From Thalassotalea sp. PP2-459 (GTDB lineage Bacteria; Pseudomonadota; Gammaproteobacteria; Enterobacterales; Alteromonadaceae): a stretch of DNA of 64,000 nucleotides. Within the stretch, counting starts at the first letter, position 1. Every line of letters begins with the position of its first letter. Both the position numbers and the translations under genes were made by a program. Under the pieces are notes generated by a model. It was not told the origin of the DNA and ran no database searches. It saw only the letters and a list, made by a program, of their open reading frames with translations. Positions 35,906-44,509 of this stretch are shown here, one piece after another. The DNA is taken from positions 1 through 64,000 of the forward strand of contig NZ_MKQD01000077.1 in assembly GCF_001913705.1 (NCBI RefSeq), read 5' to 3'.

Positions 35906-37138
35906 ATGGCGGCATTTGATTATATTGGTAGAAATAGCAGCGGCACCCAGGTAAAGGGGTCAATTGAAGCCGCTAATGCTACGGCTGTAGCCGAGCAGCT
36001 AAATCGCCAGCAAATAATTCCAATCGCCATTGAGCCAAGTAAAAACAAATCAGGTGATGCCAATAATCAGTTGGATTTGGCGCAAATATTTGGTTCTTCA
36101 CCTGTATCGTTAGATGATTTGATCGTGTTTTGTCGCCAGATGTATGCCTTAGTTCGTTCAGGGGTTCCCATTTTACGTGCTATCAATGGCATGGCAGATT
36201 CCAGCACGAACAAACAGTTAAAAAAAGCGTTAGTCGAGATAGCATCACAGTTAGAAGGGGGGTATGCGCTTTCTTCTGCGTTAAACCATCACCCGAGAAT
36301 TTTTACGCCACTGTTTATTTCTTTGGTTCACGTAGGTGAAAATACCGGACAACTTGAACAAGCCTTTGCGAAATTAGCCAGTTATTTTGAACGTGAACAA
36401 GAGACGAGAAAACGCATTAAAACGGCCTTACGTTATCCGTCTTTTGTGATCATTGCGATTGTTATTGCCATTGTTATTTTAAATATTTTTGTTATTCCAA
36501 CCTTTGCTGATATGTTTTCTAAGTTAGGTGCCGAGTTACCTTGGGCAACTAAAGCGTTAATTAATAGTTCGGCTTTTTTCTTAACATATTGGCCGCATAT
36601 GCTCATTGTGTGTGTGCTTAGCTTTTTTGGCACGCGAAGTTATTTAAAAACCACTGATGGCCAATATCGCTGGGATCGTATCAAAACACGCTTGCCAATT
36701 GTTGGCTCTATTATTGAACGTTCGATACTTGCACGCTTTTCACATAGTTTTGCCATTGTACTAAAAGCTGGTGTGCCGATGACTACAGGTCTATCATTAG
36801 TATCAGAAGCTGTTGATAACAGCTATATGGGCAAGAAAATAGTTGCAATGCGTACCGCAATCGAGAGTGGAGAAAGTTTACTGCGTTCAGCAATAGCGAG
36901 TGAGTTGTTTACCCCGTTAGTATTACAGATGGTCGCTGTTGGTGAAGAAACTGGCCGAGTTGATGAGCTATTGCAAGAGGTAGCGGAATATTATGAACGT
37001 GAAGTTGATTACGAATTAAGTACGTTAACCGCTAAAATCGAACCTATTTTGATAGCGGTTGTTGCGGCCATGGTGCTCATTTTAGCTTTAGGTATATTTA
37101 CACCAATGTGGGATATGATGTCTGCGTTTAAGGGGTAA
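35906..37138 (+). CDS. mshG: MSHA inner membrane platform protein MshG
   Basis: A 410-residue PilC/GspF-type polytopic protein with two T2SSF repeats (about residues 70-195 and 275-395) and three membrane helices (about 172-192, 222-242, 380-400). Conserved segments are FCRQMYALVRSGVPILRAI and FSHSFAIVLKAGVPMTTGL. It forms the rotor on which MshE drives pilin insertion. It follows mshE closely and is 2 bases ahead of mshF. Confidence 0.95.
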   Translation: MAAFDYIGRNSSGTQVKGSIEAANATAVAEQLNRQQIIPIAIEPSKNKSGDANNQLDLAQIFGSSPVSLDDLIVFCRQMYALVRSGVPILRAINGMADSSTNKQLKKALVEIASQLEGGYALSSALNHHPRIFTPLFISLVHVGENTGQLEQAFAKLASYFEREQETRKRIKTALRYPSFVIIAIVIAIVILNIFVIPTFADMFSKLGAELPWATKALINSSAFFLTYWPHMLIVCVLSFFGTRSYLKTTDGQYRWDRIKTRLPIVGSIIERSILARFSHSFAIVLKAGVPMTTGLSLVSEAVDNSYMGKKIVAMRTAIESGESLLRSAIASELFTPLVLQMVAVGEETGRVDELLQEVAEYYEREVDYELSTLTAKIEPILIAVVAAMVLILALGIFTPMWDMMSAFKG

Positions 37139-37140
37139 AA

Positions 37141-37626
37141 ATGACACAGCAAGAGCAGTCAAATAGCCGAGAAAAATCGCTCAGTGAAAATATTATTATT
37201 ATTACGTTAGTGGCTTGCTTAATGTCAGTATTTATTTATTATTTCTTTAAGCAAGAACAACGCTTTACTAAAGTTAGCTTTGAAACCGCAGCATCAACGT
37301 TTGCTACAAGAGTAATGTCGATAAGAGCGCAATGGTTTATGGAAAATCAACCAAGTGTTGTTACTATTAAGAAAGAAGATATGACGATTTCTGTAAATGG
37401 GAAAGGCTGGGTTGACTTTCAGCAGGTTAACAATAATTGTGGCAAGATTTGGCAAGTTGTTATGCAATCACCGTTAACTTTTATGAACCAACCTGTCGCT
37501 GCTATTGAAAGGTTTAGAGAAAAGCCGACCTTGCAAAGAAGTTGTCGGTATCAACTTGCTAGCGGAGAATACTTTGACTATGCCCTGCAAACAGGTACAG
37601 TGAGTCAGGTAATGGTAATAAAATAA
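37141..37626 (+). CDS. mshF: MSHA biogenesis protein MshF
   Basis: A 161-residue protein with one membrane helix (about residues 18-35) and a small periplasmic region with two Cys (NNNCGKIW, LQRSCRYQL) that may form a disulfide. Sequence conservation in this family is low; identity rests on size, topology and place between mshG and mshB. Its exact job in pilus assembly is not established. Confidence 0.82.
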   Translation: MTQQEQSNSREKSLSENIIIITLVACLMSVFIYYFFKQEQRFTKVSFETAASTFATRVMSIRAQWFMENQPSVVTIKKEDMTISVNGKGWVDFQQVNNNCGKIWQVVMQSPLTFMNQPVAAIERFREKPTLQRSCRYQLASGEYFDYALQTGTVSQVMVIK

Positions 37627-37666
37627 AAAGGCGTCAATGTTAATAATCATTAGTAAATATAAACCA

Positions 37667-37696
37667 GTGACTTATTAGTTAAAACGTTGTTAGAAT
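37667..37696 (+). promoter_or_regulatory. Possible promoter of the mshB-mshA pilin genes
   Basis: GTGACT (37667-37672), an 18-base spacer and TAGAAT (37691-37696) lie in the 101-base gap before mshB. Separate strong transcription of pilin genes would be expected, but the match is modest. Confidence 0.3.
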
Positions 37697-37727
37697 AATT
37701 TTAAGATCTTAATTGAGGTTGTGTCAT

Positions 37728-38339
37728 ATGAAAAAGCAATCAGGTTTCACATTGATTGAACTGGTTATCGTTGTTGTAATTTTGGGTTTTCTTGCGGTAA
37801 CAGCAATACCTAAGTTTTTAGATTTAACCGATCGTGCTAAAGAAGCCAATATTGAAGGTATGGCCGGCGGCTTTGCAACGGGAATATCGCTGGCGAGAGC
37901 GCAATGGGAAGCGTTAGGTCGAGAACAAGATACTGGTGGCCGTAATGTGGTCACTTATGACGGAACAGAAGTGCTATTAACCACAGAAGCTGCCGGTATT
38001 CGCCCTGGTTATGTGGTGGGTTCTACGGCTGTGAGCAATGATGGTGCAAGTCTAGGTGGTGGTTTTGATGCTGCAAATTGTGTTGACGTTTGGAACAGTA
38101 TTTTACAGCAACCACCTAAAGTAACGGATGTTCCTGGTACCTTAAATAGCGACACTAGTATGCAATATTATGTAGCAAAAACCGGTACAGGTGCTGCAAG
38201 TTCGTGTTTTTATTACTTGAAAGAAACCATTGCGAAAGACACTAATGGCGATTACGATGTTACTAACATCAATAACGTTGCTAACTACTTTACATATCAA
38301 CCTGCAAACAGTGCGGTTGCAATAACAATAAATAATTAA
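37728..38339 (+). CDS. mshB: MSHA pilin-like protein MshB
   Basis: The ATG at 37728 gives a 203-residue prepilin with leader MKKQSG and cleavage before FTLIELVIVVVILGFLA. Glu5 of the mature protein, needed for assembly, is present. Two cysteines (AANCVDVW and ASSCFYYL) probably form the C-terminal disulfide loop. MshB is considered a minor pilin. A TTG at 37713 is in frame but would spoil the type IV leader. It lies 20 bases before the major pilin gene. Confidence 0.92.
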   Translation: MKKQSGFTLIELVIVVVILGFLAVTAIPKFLDLTDRAKEANIEGMAGGFATGISLARAQWEALGREQDTGGRNVVTYDGTEVLLTTEAAGIRPGYVVGSTAVSNDGASLGGGFDAANCVDVWNSILQQPPKVTDVPGTLNSDTSMQYYVAKTGTGAASSCFYYLKETIAKDTNGDYDVTNINNVANYFTYQPANSAVAITINN

Positions 38340-38359
38340 TAACCGTTCGGGGATTTACT

Positions 38360-38800
38360 ATGAAAAAATTATCAAATGTTAAAGGTTTTACCTTAATCGA
38401 ACTTGTTGTGGTGATTGTCATTTTAGGTATTTTAGCGGCAACAGCTGCGCCTAAATTTATCGACCTAACTGGGGATGCAAAAGCGTCAGTGATGCAAGGT
38501 GTACAAGGCTCAGTTAATTCTGCCGCTGATTTGGTTCACGCTAAGGCATTAGTTGAAGGAGCCATATCTACAGGTGATTCAATTACTGTAGCGGGCTCAT
38601 CCGTAGACCTAGAATACGGTTGGCCGGAGACAGCTGAAATCATCAAGCTAGTAGATGTCGATGATTCTATTAGTTTCAGCGGCGGAGCATTTTTTCATTT
38701 AGAGTCAAATGACCAAGTCAATTGTCGTGTGACTTACACACAGCCTAGTAATGCTACGACACGTCCTAGTATTACCGCAGTTGATCTAGATAAGTGTTAA
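38360..38800 (+). CDS. mshA: MSHA major pilin MshA
   Basis: A 146-residue prepilin with leader MKKLSNVKG and cleavage before FTLIELVVVIVILGILA, keeping Glu5. The C-terminal Cys pair (VNCRVTY and the final LDKC) would form the disulfide loop of type IVa pilins. Its place after mshB and before a strong terminator supports it as the major structural subunit. Several Ser/Thr-rich stretches (SNATTRPS) near the C-terminus are possible O-glycosylation sites, which matters because a PglL-like gene lies next. Confidence 0.93.
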   Translation: MKKLSNVKGFTLIELVVVIVILGILAATAAPKFIDLTGDAKASVMQGVQGSVNSAADLVHAKALVEGAISTGDSITVAGSSVDLEYGWPETAEIIKLVDVDDSISFSGGAFFHLESNDQVNCRVTYTQPSNATTRPSITAVDLDKC

Positions 38801-38820
38801 CTTAAACGTAATAGAACTAC

Positions 38821-38852
38821 AAAAAACCGAGCCGTATGGCTCGGTTTTTTTT
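38821..38852 (+). terminator. Rho-independent terminator after mshA
   Basis: CCGAGCC-GTAT-GGCTCGG with flanking A and T runs (38821-38852) is a strong, potentially bidirectional terminator between mshA and the convergent ligase gene. Confidence 0.93.
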
Positions 38853-38874
38853 ATACCAATAAAACAATCAGTAT

Positions 38875-40608
38875 TTATGATTCATTATAATTTTTAGCTG
38901 TGATAGACCAGCTATTAACTAATGGGTAGGTCGCTTTTGCTTCTTGGAGCGCACGTTGATAGTTTTTTTCATCTCCACTAATTTGATAACAAAACAAAAG
39001 CTGTTCATATAATGCTTTTCTCGGTTTTCGCTTTACTCTTTTTTCCGCCCAGCTAGCAAAAGCAATTACTTTTTTAATGTCTTTATGTTTTACGCCTGAA
39101 TACAGCATATTATGAAAGACAAGTGCCTCAATTTTACTTCGCCAAGGTAGTGGATTAATAATTGCTGCTAACTTATCTAACGTTTGCACCGAAGATTTTT
39201 GGTATTGCGTGACAATATAATTGGTGTGTAGTGTGGTTAGTAAAAAAGTTGTTGAGATCACTGTAATCAGTATTGCCGTTAATTTTGCGCTGCTATGCCA
39301 TATTACTGTATAGGCTTTGTAACCGTTACGCTTAAAGGAGGATATAGCTCTACCTTCATTAGTGGTAATTGCGGTATCTGTTAGTAGTTTTTTAGAAACA
39401 TACACAATGAGCATTGCAAATACTAACAAATGAGGCGTCGAGCTATAAAAAGGTAGCTCTGTTTGCGTATGCAAAGCAATAGGCATTAACAGCCCTAAAC
39501 AAGCAACGGCTTGATAGGTGTTTTTACTGCTAACCATTAATCGAACAAATAAGCCTATCAATAATAAAAACCCAATCAGTGGTATAACACCGCCTTCAAC
39601 AATCCATAACAGTGGCTCATTATGCGGATGGCTTAGATTAATTAAGGGTTCAGCTATTGCTGGCTGTTCTTTTTTTAATTGGTTGTGAAAGTCGAGGTAT
39701 TCGCGCTCAAAGTGGCCATATCCAATTCCTGTTAACGGCTCAGTGAGCCAGAGTTTTAAACTAACGCTGTAAATAGTTTCTCTGACATTAACGCTGCGTT
39801 GTTCATCCTTTATATAACTGGGTTCATCAGTGTGCTTATTGATATAAAGCGTCGTCAGTACAGCCACAGCGATAACAACATAGCAAGCCAACGTACGTTT
39901 AATTGAACGTTTTATGAGTAAGGGGGTAATACAAATGAGCGCAGTCATTGCGCCGTATCTGCCCGTTAATGATAATAAATCGGTCAGTAAAACCGTAAAA
40001 ATTGCGAGTAGAATTAAAAGTAGTACGAGCCATTTTTTTGCTAATAATTGCCGTGTTGCCATGAAATAACAGCAGATAGCGAAACCCGTTGCGATAAAAC
40101 TTGCCATGACATTCGGCTGATAAAATAGACCATAAACACGATCACGTTGAGGATCAAAATGAAGTGGCGCAAAATATTCAGTGAGACTTAATTGAAAGAG
40201 TCCAACCGCGGCTTGAATGCTAACAGCTAATAAAATTAACCCTAAAAGTAAATGCTTTTTGTTCCGCCAAATATCAAATTGATGCAGCGCAATAATAAAA
40301 GCGATAGCAACACAAGCACCTAAAAATCGGGGAATGGCAAAGTCACGGTAATCTGCACCATAAAAGAAAGGTATCAATAAACACAATAAAACCGCTAATA
40401 AACTATATTCAAACCATGATATGGCAAATGTTTTCTCAGTAGACGCTTTAAATAACGCTAAAGCTATGGTTAACAGCATGCAAAACCACGCTAACACATT
40501 GAATGAATAGGCTAAACCACTACCACCGGACGTCTCCATAATAAATGGCATACCAATAACAAAATAACCGAACAGTAAGAAAAACGAGATTTGGTTAAAG
40601 CGAGCCAT
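38875..40608 (-). CDS. PglL/Wzy-type O-oligosaccharyltransferase or O-antigen ligase
   Basis: A 577-residue polytopic membrane protein with about 11 hydrophobic segments, a large periplasmic loop near the middle with GIGYGHFEREYLDFH and the ligase/transferase signature LSHPHNEPLLWIVEGG, and a C-terminal periplasmic tail as in Wzy_C_2 proteins. PglL/TfpO enzymes transfer lipid-linked sugars to Ser/Thr of pilins. The gene is inverted directly after mshA and splits the pilin genes, suggesting that it modifies MSHA pilins; lipopolysaccharide ligation remains an alternative. No glycosyltransferases lie in the window. Confidence 0.82.
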   Translation of the reverse strand: MARFNQISFFLLFGYFVIGMPFIMETSGGSGLAYSFNVLAWFCMLLTIALALFKASTEKTFAISWFEYSLLAVLLCLLIPFFYGADYRDFAIPRFLGACVAIAFIIALHQFDIWRNKKHLLLGLILLAVSIQAAVGLFQLSLTEYFAPLHFDPQRDRVYGLFYQPNVMASFIATGFAICCYFMATRQLLAKKWLVLLLILLAIFTVLLTDLLSLTGRYGAMTALICITPLLIKRSIKRTLACYVVIAVAVLTTLYINKHTDEPSYIKDEQRSVNVRETIYSVSLKLWLTEPLTGIGYGHFEREYLDFHNQLKKEQPAIAEPLINLSHPHNEPLLWIVEGGVIPLIGFLLLIGLFVRLMVSSKNTYQAVACLGLLMPIALHTQTELPFYSSTPHLLVFAMLIVYVSKKLLTDTAITTNEGRAISSFKRNGYKAYTVIWHSSAKLTAILITVISTTFLLTTLHTNYIVTQYQKSSVQTLDKLAAIINPLPWRSKIEALVFHNMLYSGVKHKDIKKVIAFASWAEKRVKRKPRKALYEQLLFCYQISGDEKNYQRALQEAKATYPLVNSWSITAKNYNES

Positions 40609-40769
40609 AAGGTGAAGAGTTAAGTTGCGTTAAACGCAGATTAAGTAGAAAGTGATTTTATTTCAACTTTTTAACGATTTTTACCTAAGAGTTGTATTTA
40701 TTGAAGAATATTCATTATGATTGAAGTGTTATAGAAAGTTGATAGCAATACACTTGGGGTTACACACTA

Positions 40770-41261
40770 ATGCATAAAAACGGCTTTACCTTAATAGAAT
40801 TGATTGTGGTGATCATTGTCGTTGGTATTTTAGCGTCAATTGCTGTGCCTAAGTATATCGACTTTTCCGGTAATGCAAAAACAACAACCCTAGAAGCGAT
40901 AAAGGCTTCGATTGAAGGAGGGATGGCACGAGTACATGGAAAGTCAGTGGTTGCAGGTAATCACCAATTACCGTTTGCACCGAATGCAAATACTGCATTA
41001 GCATTCCCGCGCGTAACCCTCGATGGTCAAATGGTTGCGGTGAGTTATGGTTATCCACTTGGCTCAGATAGTGAATGGCAAAAAATAATTACCTATGATC
41101 GCGATGAGTTTACACACACTGCCACTACTGATAGTACTCGGTTTATCATTTATCCAAAAGGCCAAGCAGTACCTAATAACATTAATGAAGACTGTATCGT
41201 GTTTTATCTAGCGGCTACCGATACATCTAAAGCTAAAGTGGGCATGAACCCTTGCCCATGA
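40770..41261 (+). CDS. Second MshA-like type IV pilin
   Basis: A 163-residue prepilin with a very short leader MHKNG and cleavage before FTLIELIVVIIVVGILA, with Glu5 intact. Two C-terminal cysteines (NEDCIVFYL and MNPCP) form the expected loop. It resembles MshA and MshB in its first 50 residues (VPKYIDFSGNAKTTTLEAIK) but diverges later. It could be an alternative major pilin or a minor pilin. The 161-base gap upstream must hold its promoter. Its stop overlaps the mshC ATG. Confidence 0.88.
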   Translation: MHKNGFTLIELIVVIIVVGILASIAVPKYIDFSGNAKTTTLEAIKASIEGGMARVHGKSVVAGNHQLPFAPNANTALAFPRVTLDGQMVAVSYGYPLGSDSEWQKIITYDRDEFTHTATTDSTRFIIYPKGQAVPNNINEDCIVFYLAATDTSKAKVGMNPCP

Positions 41262-41767
41262 TAACGACTCCACATCGCCCGTTACAAGGGTTTACCACCA
41301 TTGAAATGGTGGTTACGATTATTATTTTAGCGATTGTTGCGGTAACGATTGTACCTAAATGGTTTACTAGCAACGGTTATGAAGAAATGACCTATCAAGA
41401 TGAAATCATCACAACCTTGCGTGCTGTGCAAATGCGCGCAATGCAACAAGCAACGGATGAACATTGCCATACGGTAAAAGTGCAAGCGAAAACTATTGGG
41501 TTATTAGCAACAGATCTTAGTACCTCGAATAATTGTCATGCGAGTAATTGGCAGGATGATGCACGATATGACTTAACCAAAGAAGATGGCCCTACGAGTG
41601 TTCAAATAGATGCAAATCATGAGGTAGCTTTTAGCGGAGCAGATATTCAATTTGATAAGATGGGACGGCCGAACAATTGTACCGCACCTTGTGAAATACA
41701 GATACAAGGCAGCGAAAAAACCGTAAAAGTATTGGTAAATATAGAAGGCTTTATTTATGAAGGTTAA
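41258..41767 (+). CDS. mshC: MSHA minor pilin MshC
   Basis: The ATG at 41258 overlaps the previous stop (ATGA) and gives 169 residues; a TTG at 41252 is less likely. The leader ends PLQG and cleavage precedes FTTIEMVVTIIILAIVAVTI, a GspH/FimT-like minor pilin. It has cysteines at DEHCHTV, NNCHAS, NNCTAPCEI, more than the major pilin. Minor pilins of this type prime pilus assembly. It overlaps mshD by 11 bases. Confidence 0.88.
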   Translation: MITTPHRPLQGFTTIEMVVTIIILAIVAVTIVPKWFTSNGYEEMTYQDEIITTLRAVQMRAMQQATDEHCHTVKVQAKTIGLLATDLSTSNNCHASNWQDDARYDLTKEDGPTSVQIDANHEVAFSGADIQFDKMGRPNNCTAPCEIQIQGSEKTVKVLVNIEGFIYEG

Positions 41768-42302
41768 GAGTAAAGGCTTTACGTTAATCGAAACCATTGT
41801 TGGTATGGTGGTGCTTTCTATTTCATTTGCCGTTTTAACTAGTTTGTTATACCCCGCGACTGAGCAAAGTGCGAGTGTATTGCATCAAATACGAGGTGCT
41901 GAATTAGCACAATCAATGCTCAATGAAATTCAGCAAAAAGCATTTGATGAAAATAGCGATAAGTCTGGAGGCCGATTACGCTGTGGTGAAACAGGTATTG
42001 CTGCATGCAGCACAAGCATGGGAAATGAAGAAGCTAATGAACGTAAGCAATTTGATGATGTCGATGATTACCATGGCTTAATTTATAACGTCGGTGAAAT
42101 TGAAGATTCTCAAGAAAATGCTCTTGATTATTTAGGCTATACCTTATCGGTCAAAGTAGGCAATGATAGTGACTATAATGGTGTTACTTATGAAGAAGGT
42201 GATACTGATGATAATCGCAATACGGCAAAACTTATCACGGTGACCGTAACAACGCCAACAGGTTACGAACTTACGTTTTCAACCTACCGGACAAACCACT
42301 GA
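41757..42302 (+). CDS. mshD: MSHA minor pilin MshD
   Basis: A 181-residue prepilin with leader MKVKSKG, cleavage before FTLIETIVGMVVLSISFAV, and Glu5. It is PilV/GspI-like, with an acidic, Asp-rich C-terminal half (DSDYNGVTYEEGDTDDN) that recalls calcium-binding loops. It is translationally coupled to mshC (11-base overlap) and to mshO (TGATG). Confidence 0.9.
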   Translation: MKVKSKGFTLIETIVGMVVLSISFAVLTSLLYPATEQSASVLHQIRGAELAQSMLNEIQQKAFDENSDKSGGRLRCGETGIAACSTSMGNEEANERKQFDDVDDYHGLIYNVGEIEDSQENALDYLGYTLSVKVGNDSDYNGVTYEEGDTDDNRNTAKLITVTVTTPTGYELTFSTYRTNH

Positions 42303-43051
42303 TGTTCTCTCAAAGTTCTATACGTCAAGCGCGTGGTTTTACCTTGATTGAGTTAATTACGGTTATTGTAATCCTGGGGATATTGGCGGTAGGTGTTAGT
42401 AACTTTTTGCAATTTGGCAGTAATATTTACGCCGAATCTACTGCTCGAGATAAGTTAGTTAGTGGTGCGCGATTTGCAATTGAACGACTAAATAGAGAAG
42501 TGCGACAAGCATTACCAAACTCTTTACGTGTGACAAATGCTGGTAGCTCAACGTGCTTAACCTTCATGCCGATATGGGGCGTAACGACTTATATTGATAT
42601 TCCTGTATCGCCAGAGTCACCAAAAAACGCTATAGAAGTTGTACCATTTGAAGTGAGAGATATTGCAAACGCAGATAAAGTGATTGTGTACCCTACACAT
42701 CAATCAGATACGAATGTAGCTTCTGGTAAAGTACAAAGCTTCACTACCATTGATGACTCAATAATACCCTGGCGGGTAAACTTTGCTACTAACGTGATAT
42801 TTACTACCGATTCACCCACTAAGCGCGTTTATTTTATTGGCAATAACACTCAAATTTGCTTAACAAGCACAGGTACTTTACAGCGTAATAGTGTGACAAT
42901 CGCTGAAGGTATAGACACAGCATCGTCAATTATTGAAGTGATACCAGCAAGTTTACAACGAAACGCGTTAGTGCGTATTTCGCTGTTATTTAAAGAAAAT
43001 GATGAACAAGCATTGTTTAGTAATGAGATACAGGTGCCAAATGTTCCATAG
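42302..43051 (+). CDS. mshO: MSHA minor pilin MshO
   Basis: A 249-residue prepilin with leader MFSQSSIRQARG and cleavage before FTLIELITVIVILGILAVGV. It is PilW/GspJ-like: the segment SGARFAIERLNREVRQALPN after the N-terminal helix is characteristic. It probably forms the pilus tip complex with MshC, MshD and MshP. Its ATG overlaps the mshD stop. Confidence 0.9.
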   Translation: MFSQSSIRQARGFTLIELITVIVILGILAVGVSNFLQFGSNIYAESTARDKLVSGARFAIERLNREVRQALPNSLRVTNAGSSTCLTFMPIWGVTTYIDIPVSPESPKNAIEVVPFEVRDIANADKVIVYPTHQSDTNVASGKVQSFTTIDDSIIPWRVNFATNVIFTTDSPTKRVYFIGNNTQICLTSTGTLQRNSVTIAEGIDTASSIIEVIPASLQRNALVRISLLFKENDEQALFSNEIQVPNVP

Positions 43052-43070
43052 CGTATCAGGAAAAAATACA

Positions 43071-43481
43071 ATGAATAGAAAGCAACTACGAGGCAGTGCG
43101 CTTGTGATCGCTATTTTCGTTATTGTTGTCATGAGTTTACTTGGCGTAGCACTTGTTAAAATGCTGCGCACAAGTAGCAATACTGTGGTTTATGAAGTGC
43201 TTGGCACTCGCGCTTTTCATGCCGCTCAAACAGGAATGCAATGGCAACTAAATAAACTCTTCCCATTAAACAACCCTGCACAACGTTGCACATCTTTTGG
43301 GCCTGCGCCACGGATTGATTCTGTCGATGGTTTTCAAAATTGCCAAGTGATAAATACAACGTGTGAAGACAATATTGAAGTTTCTGGTGTGCGTTATTAC
43401 CGATTAACTAGCACGGGAAGCTGCGCTGTTGATGATGTTGTGACATCTCGAACGATAGAAGTACAGGCACGTAGTTTATAA
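43071..43481 (+). CDS. mshP: MSHA biogenesis protein MshP (PilX-like)
   Basis: The ATG at 43071 gives 136 residues opening MNRKQLRGSALVIAIFVIVV; ATG 43041, overlapping mshO, is a possible alternative and would add 10 residues. It has the single N-terminal helix without a classical FTLIE site, as in PilX/GspK-type minor pilins, then FHAAQTGMQWQLNKLF. Five or six cysteines lie in the C-terminal part. It closes the run of tightly coupled minor pilin genes. Confidence 0.86.
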   Translation: MNRKQLRGSALVIAIFVIVVMSLLGVALVKMLRTSSNTVVYEVLGTRAFHAAQTGMQWQLNKLFPLNNPAQRCTSFGPAPRIDSVDGFQNCQVINTTCEDNIEVSGVRYYRLTSTGSCAVDDVVTSRTIEVQARSL

Positions 43482-43654
43482 CACTCCTGTAACACAATAT
43501 TGTAGGATTTCTTTACAGTATTAAATTTTTCACCGTTAAATTTTTCATCAATATATTGAAAATAATGAAAAATATATTATTGGCATGTAATTTGATTGTA
43601 AAAGCTCAAGATTACACGTTTTGTGAGTCTTCTCATTAAATAGAGGTGGTATTA

Positions 43655-44284
43655 ATGAAAAGTTTTTTTAGCCTAATATTATTATCGATATGTTTAACTA
43701 GTGCTTCACAGGCAACGCTGATCACTAATTTAACGCAGTCTGAACTTGATAGTCATGATTATACTAACGCGGTCGATCAGTTATCATCAGCCTCTGAAAA
43801 TATTCACTATGTTTCAGCAAATGGGTGGGATTATGCATGGGTTTCACCAGTAAATGCAGAAACTTGGGGAACAAACACATTATACGCGCCTGAAGTTCAA
43901 CAAAACTGGACGTATGCTACGTTAGAACAATTGGTGTTTATTCATCAGGTATTAACTTTAGATGCTTTTACCATTAAAGATGCTCAGGGAAATGCGACAG
44001 GTTATATCCACGCTGTAGAGTATTTTAATTCCGTTTTTACTGGTCTGAATCAGAATATATTAGATCAAGACGTTGTCACTACAAGTGATTTCCTTATTGG
44101 TATAATTGCCAGTGAGCGAAACGAAGCGGGGCTAATTCCTTTTTATCTTGATTTTGCTGATACCTTTTATGTAAGGGAATCGTTAGTTGACACCCCATCA
44201 GTTGATGTACCTGAACCAGCGTCATTACTTTTAATTGCGCTAGGTCTTGTTTTTATAGTGTCTCGTAAGTTAGTACGTTACTAG
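43655..44284 (+). CDS. PEP-CTERM sorting domain protein of unknown function
   Basis: The ATG at 43655, just after GAGGTGG, gives 209 residues. A signal peptide (about residues 1-18, ending SQA) is followed by a Ser/Asn-rich beta-type domain without cysteines. The C-terminus is a canonical PEP-CTERM tail: VPEPASLLLIALGLVFIV followed by a basic cluster ending RKLVRY. Such proteins are processed by exosortase EpsH/XrtA-type enzymes and linked to exopolysaccharide or biofilm matrix. No exosortase lies in this window. It sits between mshP and mshQ with its own terminator, and is not a standard MSHA gene. Confidence 0.85.
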   Translation: MKSFFSLILLSICLTSASQATLITNLTQSELDSHDYTNAVDQLSSASENIHYVSANGWDYAWVSPVNAETWGTNTLYAPEVQQNWTYATLEQLVFIHQVLTLDAFTIKDAQGNATGYIHAVEYFNSVFTGLNQNILDQDVVTTSDFLIGIIASERNEAGLIPFYLDFADTFYVRESLVDTPSVDVPEPASLLLIALGLVFIVSRKLVRY

Positions 44285-44364
44285 ATTGATTACCGCTTTT
44301 ACACATAACGATGTTGTTTATGAGAACATTGTTATTCGTAACCCGATGTTTCATGAAAATCTTC

Positions 44365-44386
44365 CCCGCACATGCGGGTTTTTTTC
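44365..44386 (+). terminator. Rho-independent terminator after the PEP-CTERM gene
   Basis: CCCGC-ACAT-GCGGG (44365-44378) followed by eight T forms a compact intrinsic terminator. It indicates that mshQ has its own promoter in the following 120 bases. Confidence 0.85.
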
Positions 44387-44509
44387 TTTTTGTGTTGCTG
44401 TCGCAATTGAAATTAATATTATTTTTATAAATACAAGCTGTTACTTGTCAATTCGATAACATCAGAGTACCTTTTAACTAATCATGTGCGAAACCGTGTC
44501 AAGGAACAT

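Noticed and set aside
42999-43070. Long N-terminal extension of MshP
   Set aside because: The extension lies in another frame of mshO and lacks a pilin leader; a start at 43071 or 43041 is more plausible.
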